A stretch of 11,609 nucleotides of DNA from JBCBWG01 sp964579305. GTDB taxonomy: Bacteria > Pseudomonadota > Alphaproteobacteria > Rhizobiales > Hyphomicrobiaceae. The translations under genes and the position numbers were made by a program. The notes beneath the pieces were generated by a model. The model saw only the letters and a list, made by a program, of their open reading frames with translations. It had not been told where the DNA came from and ran no database searches. Below, in pieces: positions 6,346-11,609 of the stretch; position 1 is the stretch's first letter; the number at the start of each line of letters is the position of its first letter. Where the stretch lies: contig CAZOGY010000111.1 of assembly GCA_964579305.1 (NCBI GenBank), positions 1 to 11,609 on the forward strand. Direction: 5' to 3'.

Positions 6346-7725
6346 GTGAGGCAGAAGACGTTGGCTGAACGACGCGACAGGAACGGCAAGCGCGGCGGTG
6401 GCGGCAAGCGGCCGAGGGCTGTGCTGGAAAATGCCTATGCCGGTGCGGAGGCGACAAGGCCGACGCAACGGCGCAAGCGGGCCCGCAAAACGCGCGAGAT
6501 GTCCAGTTCCATGCGGCTTTTAAGCGCCGTGCTGACGTTGATGTTTCTCGGCTTCAGCGGTCTGGCAGCGGGCATTGTGTGGTTCGATCAATCCTCGCGG
6601 GCACCAGGCCCGACGGCGCAGGCGCGTGTGTTTTCGGTGCAATCTGGCGATGGGACGCGCACGATTGCGGAGCGTTTGCGGCATGCGGGTTTTGTCAATT
6701 CCGAACGGCTTTTCGTGGCCCGCTACATGAGCCGCGCGGCGATGCAGCGCTTCGAAGGCGATAAGCGTTTGCTGCTCAAGGCGGGGCGCTATGAATTGCC
6801 TGCCGGGGCCAGCATCGACGACATAATCAACATTTTGGCGCGCGGGCGTTCGATCCCGTCCTTCCTCACATTCCCCGAGGGCTGGACAACGAATGCGATT
6901 CTGCGGCGCCTCGAACGCGAAACGCGGCTGGTTGGTGAGATCGAAGAGCCTCCAGCGGAAGGCAGCCTGCTTCCGGCAACGTTCGACATTCGCAAGGGCA
7001 TGAGCCGGGCAGACGTCATCGAACGCATGCGTGAGGCGCAGGAGCGCGTTTTAGCTGAACTGTGGGCGGCGCGCGCGCCGGATTTGCCCGTAAAGACACC
7101 TGAAGAAGCGGTGATTCTCGCCTCGATTGTCCAACGCGAGATGGGCCCTGACGACGATCCAAAGCGCATTGCGTCGGTCTTTATCAATCGGTTGCGCAAG
7201 GGCATGCGGCTCGAATCCGATCCGACGATCCTTTATGGTATCTACGGGCGCGATGTGGATTGGTCGAAACCGATCCTGCGTAGCCAGATCCGCAAACCGA
7301 CAGCGCACAATACCTACACGATCAAGGGCCTTCCACCGACGCCGATCTGCAATCCCGGCCGCGCGGCGCTTGAGGCCGTTCTCAATCCGGCCGAAACGGA
7401 CGACCTATATTTCGTGGCCAACGGGCGTGGCGGCCATTTCTTTGCGTCGACTTTGAGCGGCCACAACGCGAACGTCGTCAAGTGGCGTAAGATCGAGCGC
7501 GAGATCAGAGCACGCGAGCGGGCGGAGAAAGCGGCCGCGGTGGCCAAAGCCGCACGGGCAGGGCAGGATGGGCAGATCCCAAATCCACAGGCGGCCAGCG
7601 ACGCCAAGGTTGAGCCGACCACGGTGCGACCAAAACGTGTTTCGACGATTAAGATCGTGAATAACGGCGAGACTGGCGAGGGGCCGGTGCCGCTGCCGAG
7701 CCGTAAGCCCTCGCAGCGCCGGTAA
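6346..7725 (+). CDS. mltG: Endolytic murein transglycosylase MltG (YceG family)
   Basis: This inner-membrane lytic transglycosylase cuts nascent peptidoglycan strands and is proposed to set glycan length as a terminase. It has 459 residues from GTG at 6346: a basic cytoplasmic region (1-55), one membrane helix (about 57-80), a LysM-like segment near 95-170 and the YceG catalytic domain. The conserved Glu is Glu265 in ASIVQRE. Family motifs follow: ASVFINRL (276-283), SDPTILYG (291-298), NTYTIKGLPPTPICNPG (322-338) and YFVANGRGGHFFA (355-367). The C-terminal tail (about 385-459) is charged and Pro-rich. The frame opens at 6271 and has no ATG before 6499, so starts at GTG 6346 or ATG 6499/6511 are all possible. 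The basic N-terminal extension resembles those of other alphaproteobacterial MltG proteins, so I keep the longer form. Confidence 0.93.
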   Translation: MRQKTLAERRDRNGKRGGGGKRPRAVLENAYAGAEATRPTQRRKRARKTREMSSSMRLLSAVLTLMFLGFSGLAAGIVWFDQSSRAPGPTAQARVFSVQSGDGTRTIAERLRHAGFVNSERLFVARYMSRAAMQRFEGDKRLLLKAGRYELPAGASIDDIINILARGRSIPSFLTFPEGWTTNAILRRLERETRLVGEIEEPPAEGSLLPATFDIRKGMSRADVIERMREAQERVLAELWAARAPDLPVKTPEEAVILASIVQREMGPDDDPKRIASVFINRLRKGMRLESDPTILYGIYGRDVDWSKPILRSQIRKPTAHNTYTIKGLPPTPICNPGRAALEAVLNPAETDDLYFVANGRGGHFFASTLSGHNANVVKWRKIEREIRARERAEKAAAVAKAARAGQDGQIPNPQAASDAKVEPTTVRPKRVSTIKIVNNGETGEGPVPLPSRKPSQRR

Positions 7726-7840
7726 GTTCCGTCTCGGCCGCTTGCTTGGCGACGTTTGCAGCGCACGGCACGGGGCTGGCACAACAAAGCGTTGCGCTCT
7801 GGGGTCCGGCCGATAACGAATCAAGGAGCGTCAGGCCCTG

Positions 7841-7858
7841 ATGGACACCCCCACATGA
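7841..7858 (+). other. Five-codon mini-ORF overlapping the yicC start
   Basis: ATG at 7841 encodes MDTPT and stops at TGA 7856-7858, which overlaps the yicC ATG (7855) as ATGA. AAGGAG at 7823-7828 lies 12 nt before the mini-ORF start but 26 nt before yicC, too far to serve yicC directly. It may be a translational-coupling leader, or chance. No peptide function is implied. Confidence 0.3.
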
Positions 7859-8751
7859 CCGGCACGACCAAAAGCATGACCGGTTTCGGACGCGCTGGTG
7901 GCAGCAGCGATGGTGCGACGTGGACCTGGGAACTGCGCAGCGTGAATGCGCGCGGGCTTGATGTACGCTTGCGTTTGGCGAATGGGGCAGAACGCCTGGA
8001 GCCAGAGATCCGCAAGAGGCTGACGGCCGCGCTGTCACGCGGGTCGGTTTCGGTACAGCTTGAGATCAAGGCGGATAAGTCGGCCCCCGCGTTGAAGATC
8101 AATCGCGATGTGCTGGAAATGTTTGTGGCCGAAGCGGAAAGCCTGCGCGATCGGATCGGGGCTGCGCCGGTGCAGGCGGAAAACCTGTTAGCGCTGCGCG
8201 GTGTGATCGATGCCGCGGAGCCTGACGATGGGGCCGATCCTGTCGCTGACGCCAAAGATGCAATTCTGGCCGATCTCGATGCCGCGATTTCAGCGCTGGT
8301 CGTCGCGCGCGGCGAAGAGGGGGCGCGATTGCGAGCGATCGTCTCGGAACGCATCGATGACATTGCGGCTTTGACGGCGGCAGCGGCAACCCATCCGTCT
8401 CGGACACCGGAAGCAATCCGGGCGCGGCTCGCCGGTCAGATCGCGCGCATCCTTGAGAACGAAGCGATGCGGCTCGACCCGGATCGGTTGCACCAAGAAG
8501 CTGCGATCCTGGCCACCAAGGCTGACATCGAAGAAGAGGTGAAACGGCTGGAAAGTCACGTCGCGAGCGCGCGTGAGTTGTTGCAGCGCGATGAACCGGT
8601 CGGGCGACGTCTCGATTTCTTGACGCAGGAGTTCAACCGGGAGGCCAATACGCTTTGTGCAAAGGCCAATGATCCGGGCATCACGGAAATTGGTCTGCAA
8701 CTGAAGACGTTGATCGATCAGGTGCGAGAGCAGGTGCAAAACATTGAGTGA
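7855..8751 (+). CDS. yicC: YicC/YloC family endoribonuclease
   Basis: This 298-residue protein belongs to the conserved YicC family; E. coli YicC has been reported as an endoribonuclease linked to small-RNA turnover. The N-terminal signature KSMTGFGRA is at 6-14, followed by WELRSVNARGLDVRLRL, the family's equivalent of the SVNHRFLD stretch. The C-terminal DUF1732 domain has GRRLDFLTQEFNREANTL at 250-267, then KAND (271-274) and the ending REQVQNIE. The start at 7855 is chosen from family length; ATG 7873 is an alternative that would begin MTGFGRA. The open frame extends to 7756 with no homology. It overlaps gmk by 8 bp, a common alphaproteobacterial pairing, and lies 129 bp after mltG. The cellular targets in this organism are unknown. 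Confidence 0.92.
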   Translation: MTGTTKSMTGFGRAGGSSDGATWTWELRSVNARGLDVRLRLANGAERLEPEIRKRLTAALSRGSVSVQLEIKADKSAPALKINRDVLEMFVAEAESLRDRIGAAPVQAENLLALRGVIDAAEPDDGADPVADAKDAILADLDAAISALVVARGEEGARLRAIVSERIDDIAALTAAAATHPSRTPEAIRARLAGQIARILENEAMRLDPDRLHQEAAILATKADIEEEVKRLESHVASARELLQRDEPVGRRLDFLTQEFNREANTLCAKANDPGITEIGLQLKTLIDQVREQVQNIE

Positions 8752-9430
8752 CGGGCGCGCAGAGGCAACCCTTCAGACTGCGAACCCGCAAGAGCTGGCA
8801 ACCGGGATTGCGCGTCGCGGCCTGCTGCTTGTGCTGTCATCGCCATCGGGGGCGGGCAAGACCACGCTGGCACGCCGGCTGTTGCAGGCCGACCCAAACA
8901 TCGCGTTGTCGATCTCTGTGACGACGCGTCCGCCAAGGGTGGGGGAAGTGGATGGTGCTGATTACCATTTCCACTCGCGCGAGACATTTGAGGCGATGCG
9001 CGAAAACGGCGAACTGCTGGAGTGGGCGTCGGTCTTTGACAACTTCTATGGGACGCCGCGCGCGCCGGTCGAGGCACGCTTGGCTGAAGGGGGCGATGTC
9101 CTGTTTGACATCGACTGGCAAGGGGCCCAGCAACTGTCTGAAAAGTTGCCCCGCGATCTGGTCCGCGTGTTCATTCTGCCGCCGTCCGCCGATGCGCTAG
9201 TGGCGCGGCTGCGTGGACGCGGGCTCGATGCCGACGATGTGATCGCCAAGCGGTTGTCGCGTGCCGCCGACGAGATCAGCCACTGGGCGCAGTACGATTA
9301 CGTGATCATCAATTCCAACGTGGACGTCAGTGCGGCCCAGTTGCACGCGATCCTTATTGCCGAACGCATGCGGCGTGAGCGGCGGGTGGGGCTTGCCCGG
9401 TTTGTGCGGGATATGCAGGACGATCTGTAG
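8744..9430 (+). CDS. gmk: Guanylate kinase
   Basis: This cytosolic enzyme phosphorylates GMP to GDP with ATP and feeds GTP and (p)ppGpp pools. It has 228 residues from TTG at 8744, about 20 longer than E. coli Gmk because of an N-terminal extension. The P-loop PSGAGKTT is at 34-41. The GMP-binding segment SVTTRPPRVGEVDGADYHF spans 58-76, with YGT at 102-104 and DIDWQGA at 122-128. The lid region has Arg-rich RLRGRGLD. No ATG lies between the TTG and the P-loop, so a non-ATG start is required. TTG 8744 overlaps the yicC stop (TTGAGTGA) and has GAGAGCAGG upstream, so coupling to yicC is likely. The downstream GNAT gene converges with a 6-bp gap. Confidence 0.96.
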   Translation: MSDGRAEATLQTANPQELATGIARRGLLLVLSSPSGAGKTTLARRLLQADPNIALSISVTTRPPRVGEVDGADYHFHSRETFEAMRENGELLEWASVFDNFYGTPRAPVEARLAEGGDVLFDIDWQGAQQLSEKLPRDLVRVFILPPSADALVARLRGRGLDADDVIAKRLSRAADEISHWAQYDYVIINSNVDVSAAQLHAILIAERMRRERRVGLARFVRDMQDDL

Positions 9431-9436
9431 CGCGCT

Positions 9437-10024
9437 TCAGTGTTTGGTGAAATTACCCGCTTCAGGGAGCGTGAGGGCGCGGCGCATGAAGGTCACCGGC
9501 AGGTTGAGGCCGGGGCCCAGGGTGCGGACGCCGTGCGATGTCGTGTGATAGCCAATCCGCTCAAAAAAGCCGACGGCGGTTGCCGTTGACCGGACCGACA
9601 TCTGACGGAAACCGGCTGTAATCGCCAGTGTCTCAATTTCATGGACCAGACGGCGGCCAATGCCGCAGTCGGTGAACAGCGGCCTGACAAACAGCCACTG
9701 GAGCCGCGCGGTTTCGCCGTGGTCTTCGCCATAGGACCAGCCGACCGTGCCGACCAGTTCGCGGCCAATCCGGGCGCCGATCAAGCGGTTATCGCGCATG
9801 GCTGCCATCATGCCGTCGGCATAGGCCTGCGAGGTGATCACGCCGATGAAACTTGAAATGACAGCTTCGGAGAAAAATGGTCCGGCGACCAGCCTGAACG
9901 CCGCGGCATGAATATAACGAATTTCAGACAAGTCTTCTATCGACAGCCGTTCTACCGAGGCCATCGCGCCGAGATCACCCTGATCACCGATCCCGGACCG
10001 GTTGGACATTGAGCTTCGCGCCAT
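9437..10024 (-). CDS. GNAT family N-acetyltransferase
   Basis: This is a GCN5-related acetyltransferase, expected to move an acetyl group from acetyl-CoA to an amine; the substrate is unknown. Numbering from ATG 10024 (195 residues), the fold starts near residue 22, the beta4 strand reads LQWLFVRPLF (109-118), the pyrophosphate-binding loop is CGIGRR (120-125) and the late GNAT motif VGFFERIGY is at 151-159. RALTLPE is near the end. Start choice is uncertain: TTG 10078, ATG 10024, ATG 10009 and ATG 9964 are in frame and none has a strong Shine-Dalgarno. I use 10024 because a TATTAT -10-like box lies just upstream (10045-10050). The gene converges on gmk with only 6 bp between stop codons and has no operon partner here. 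Confidence 0.85.
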   Translation of the reverse strand: MARSSMSNRSGIGDQGDLGAMASVERLSIEDLSEIRYIHAAAFRLVAGPFFSEAVISSFIGVITSQAYADGMMAAMRDNRLIGARIGRELVGTVGWSYGEDHGETARLQWLFVRPLFTDCGIGRRLVHEIETLAITAGFRQMSVRSTATAVGFFERIGYHTTSHGVRTLGPGLNLPVTFMRRALTLPEAGNFTKH

Positions 10025-10103
10025 TCTTGCTGCGCCGATCCCGCATAATACGCGGTTGGCGCAAATCACTTTTTCCAAACGCTAGCGCGAATGAATTGCG
10101 GAT

Positions 10104-10133
10104 TTGTGACGTATTGCGTGCCGATTGCATAAT
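10104..10133 (+). promoter_or_regulatory. Candidate plus-strand promoter with no gene downstream
   Basis: TTGTGA (10104-10109), an 18-bp spacer and CATAAT (10128-10133) match the sigma-70 pattern well. The nearest plus-strand gene is more than 1.3 kb away, beyond the whole antisense DUF2865 gene. Initiation near 10140 would yield either a short RNA ending at the hairpin near 10230 or antisense RNA to the DUF2865 3' end. Confidence 0.3.
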
Positions 10134-10213
10134 TGATTAAGAGGCGGGCCGTCGCGTTCGGGCTATGCCGCTTGCACCGCGTCGCCTTATGATCAGAGGG
10201 CCATGTCTCGGAC

Positions 10214-10231
10214 ACCTGGCTCTCCGGGTTT
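10214..10231 (+). terminator. Candidate plus-strand terminator hairpin
   Basis: ACCTGG (10214-10219) and CCGGGT (10224-10229) pair around CTCT, using one U-G wobble that forms only in plus-strand RNA; the minus-strand copy has an A-C mismatch there. TT and then ATG follow, so the U-tract is short. This asymmetry is the main reason to assign it to the plus strand. Confidence 0.25.
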
Positions 10232-10246
10232 ATGCTCCTGACACTG

Positions 10247-10275
10247 CAAAAGCCCGCATTGTATCAGCGCACGGG
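10247..10275 (-). terminator. Weak terminator candidate after the DUF2865 gene
   Basis: On the minus strand CCCGTG and TGCGGG can pair (two G-U) around an 11-nt loop containing the stop codon, followed by CTTTTG. The stem overlaps the last codons of the gene. The T-run is short, so confidence is low. Confidence 0.3.
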
Positions 10276-11283
10276 TGAAAGTGCGTCCCGCTTGGGCGCT
10301 TCAGCGCGGGTTTGCGCGCCAGCAGCGGGATCCTCGCTGTCGGCATCATTTTCCGCATATTCCGAGCGCTTGCACGAGCAACCCTTTTTGAATTGTTTGC
10401 GATACGAGAACGCGGTCTTGAGTTCCTTGTAGGGTTCGCCGCCGCTGACCGAAACCATCTGGTCGATACTGCCGCCCGGGTTCTGGTGGTAATAAAGCGC
10501 CGTTGGGGCCGCACAGCGATTGCGGCAGGCATCGGCATCGCGACCGAAATAGTTTGGCAATGTCGAAAAACTGATTGGGAAATAGTAGCCATCGCACAGG
10601 CGAACGCACAAAGTCCGGTATGTTGCGAAAGGCAGGCCCTGGAACGTGTTGCGATCCTGTTCGGAATAGGGGTCCTCATCCTGGAAAAAGAAATTGGAAA
10701 CCGACTGATTACTGCGCTTGTTCCACTCGCGCGCATAGGCGCTGCCGCACCGGTTGCGCGCCAAGGCGCGTAGCAGGCGGTCCTGGGCCTCGCGGCGATT
10801 GCTCTGCGAGCCGCTCTCGGCAATATCGCGCGCGCTCTCGTAAGCGCGCATGGCGCTTTCGCGTTGGCGGGCAAGTCGGTTGCACTGGCGCGTATTACGC
10901 AATGTGCGCTGAAAGAAGAACTCTTCCCAGCAGCCCGAGCGCTCCAGCCTTGCGTCAAACTGCCGGACGCGGCGGCTTTGTTCACGCATGGCCTGGCGGG
11001 CTTCCGCGATCGGATCGGTGCCGGTTCGCCCCTGGTTGATCAGATTGGCCAATTGCCGCTCAAGATCCAGACAGACGCCCGATCGTGCTTGCGGTGCACC
11101 GTCATCGGGCCGCGTCCGTGGCACGGGCTGGCGCCGTTGCTGCGGACGTTCTGTCTGTGTTTCCCAAGGCCAGGTCCATTGCTGCGCCAACGCCGGCAGC
11201 GCCAGCCCGGCAATGAATGCCACCAGGACGAGGCAAGCCGTAAGTTGGTGCAGCGAGGCGGTCCTGAAACGATGTCGCAACAT
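10264..11283 (-). CDS. DUF2865 family exported Cys-rich protein
   Basis: The function is unknown; the family is found mainly in Hyphomicrobiales. From ATG 11283 the protein has 339 residues. A signal peptide is clear: basic residues 1-8, a hydrophobic core at about 15-31 and an ALA cleavage site near 33, so the product should be periplasmic or secreted. The mature part has a Gln/Arg/Pro linker (41-68), a helical Arg-rich middle (71-190) and the conserved DUF2865 core with YRTLCVRLCDGYYFPISFS at 222-240, then ALYYHQNPG and SYRKQFKKGCSC. Ten cysteines (71, 118, 134, 179, 226, 230, 253, 257, 302, 304) allow up to five disulfides. The tail is acidic and then basic. ATG 11391 or GTG 11394 are in-frame alternatives with AGGAG nearby, but they would bury the signal peptide. 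Confidence 0.85.
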   Translation of the reverse strand: MLRHRFRTASLHQLTACLVLVAFIAGLALPALAQQWTWPWETQTERPQQRRQPVPRTRPDDGAPQARSGVCLDLERQLANLINQGRTGTDPIAEARQAMREQSRRVRQFDARLERSGCWEEFFFQRTLRNTRQCNRLARQRESAMRAYESARDIAESGSQSNRREAQDRLLRALARNRCGSAYAREWNKRSNQSVSNFFFQDEDPYSEQDRNTFQGLPFATYRTLCVRLCDGYYFPISFSTLPNYFGRDADACRNRCAAPTALYYHQNPGGSIDQMVSVSGGEPYKELKTAFSYRKQFKKGCSCKRSEYAENDADSEDPAAGAQTRAEAPKRDALSPVR

Positions 11284-11341
11284 GGTCGAGTGCTTGTCTT
11301 TCGTTCCGTGGTCCAGAGCAGGGCCGCAGGCCCTTGGGTCA

Positions 11342-11371
11342 AGCTCAAAGCAAACCAGCTCAAAGCAAACC
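11342..11371. repeat. Exact tandem duplication of a 15-bp unit
   Basis: AGCTCAAAGCAAACC occurs twice head-to-tail (11342-11356 and 11357-11371) with no mismatch; flanking bases differ. It lies 59-88 bp upstream of the DUF2865 start. If translation began at 11391 it would encode CFEL twice in frame. It could be a recent slippage event or paired binding sites. Confidence 0.7.
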
Positions 11372-11493
11372 GGGGCCGTCGCGTCAGGCATCACTCCTAA
11401 CGCGATCGGTCGACAGGGTCATTGCCTTAATCGCGAAGACAAGGCGAGACTGCGACGAAGCTGTGAATGCGCCTTGGACGCACGAGGTAAGCC

Positions 11494-11609
11494 ATGACGA
11501 CGACTGATAAGATCACTGCGGCGGCAGCCCTGTTGGCGGCGATCCGCAGGGCCAACGCGCGCATTGACGAGATCCCCCAAGCGATTGCGCCGCTCTCACT
11601 GGCCGAAGC
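11494..11609 (+). CDS. N-terminus of a likely 2-keto-4-pentenoate hydratase / FAH-family enzyme (partial)
   Basis: ATG at 11494 opens a frame that stays open to the right edge, 38 complete codons. GAGG lies upstream in cacGAGGtaagcc with good spacing. The peptide begins MTTTDKITAAAALLAAIRR and continues to IAPLSLAEA. This pattern of an Ala-rich first helix, an Arg-rich stretch, then a Pro-X-Leu-X-Glu-Ala turn resembles the start of 2-keto-4-pentenoate hydratases of the fumarylacetoacetate hydrolase family, which act in catabolism of aromatic meta-cleavage products. The catalytic domain lies outside the window, so the assignment rests on a short N-terminal resemblance and is tentative. The gene diverges from the DUF2865 gene with about 210 bp between starts. 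Confidence 0.5.
   Translation, partial: MTTTDKITAAAALLAAIRRANARIDEIPQAIAPLSLAE

Larger units (their letters stand above)
10025..10263. other. Spacer between the GNAT gene and the DUF2865 gene
   Basis: These 239 bp hold no convincing protein gene. A 12-codon frame from ATG 10203 has no support. The stretch includes a TATTAT box (10045-10050, minus) that may serve the GNAT gene, a TTGTGA/CATAAT pair on the plus strand (10104-10133) and a T-tailed hairpin (10214-10231, plus). It is clearly more A+T-rich around 10085-10140 than its surroundings. Confidence 0.6.

Noticed and set aside
10203..10241. 12-codon frame from ATG 10203
   Set aside because: No Shine-Dalgarno with good spacing, no recognisable sequence, and it overlaps the hairpin.
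2297..10260. 12-mer AAAGCCCGCATT shared at 2297-2308 and 10249-10260
   Set aside because: Several 12-base matches are expected by chance in 11.6 kb counting both strands; flanks do not match.
10312..10773. 153-codon plus-strand frame inside the DUF2865 gene
   Set aside because: It is antisense to a protein with signal peptide and family motifs and lacks a convincing ribosome site.
1..11609. Defence system, mobile element, CRISPR, prophage or toxin-antitoxin pair
   Set aside because: No transposase, integrase, Cas, nuclease-defence motifs, terminal repeats or regularly spaced repeats were seen; nearly all sequence is accounted for by core genes in conserved order.

Overview
The window reads as a core chromosomal segment of an alphaproteobacterium, most likely Hyphomicrobiales (Rhizobiales) or a close relative. 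The evidence is the high G+C content with matching codon use and the gene order (rplI side)–DUF2232–rpsR–rpsF divergent from fabD–fabG–acpP–fabF–mltG–yicC–gmk, an arrangement I know from that group. A DUF2865 exported protein, a family I associate with Hyphomicrobiales, supports this. I cannot name a genus.

Layout. Positions 1-1948 (minus strand) hold a translation operon: rpsF (S6, with a long Arg/Gly/Asp tail), rpsR (S18), and a polytopic DUF2232 membrane protein that runs off the left edge. Positions 1949-2392 are a 444-bp divergent control region with two perfect 12-bp palindromes, a hairpin in the rpsF leader and a TTGACA-type promoter toward fabD. Positions 2393-6130 (plus) carry the fatty-acid elongation block fabD, fabG, acpP and fabF, with spacers of 127-212 bp that contain hairpins. 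Positions 6346-9430 (plus) carry mltG, yicC and gmk; yicC and gmk overlap by 8 bp. A GNAT acetyltransferase (minus) converges on gmk with a 6-bp gap. A 239-bp spacer follows, with a possible plus-strand promoter and hairpin. Next is a Cys-rich secreted DUF2865 protein (minus). At the right edge is the start of a plus-strand gene resembling the 2-keto-4-pentenoate hydratase family.

How the genes fit together. FabD loads malonate onto AcpP, FabF condenses the acyl chain and FabG reduces the 3-keto group; FabH, FabZ and FabI must be encoded elsewhere. MltG trims nascent glycan strands at the inner membrane, Gmk supplies GDP/GTP and YicC belongs to an RNase family. The block therefore links envelope growth (lipid and murein) with translation and nucleotide supply. 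All complete genes look intact.

I found no mobile element, CRISPR array, rRNA, tRNA, toxin-antitoxin or defence system. The points worth a second look are regulatory: the S6/S18 leader, palindromes, inter-cistronic hairpins, a mini-ORF before yicC, a possible small RNA near 10.1-10.23 kb and an exact 15-bp tandem duplication before the DUF2865 gene.
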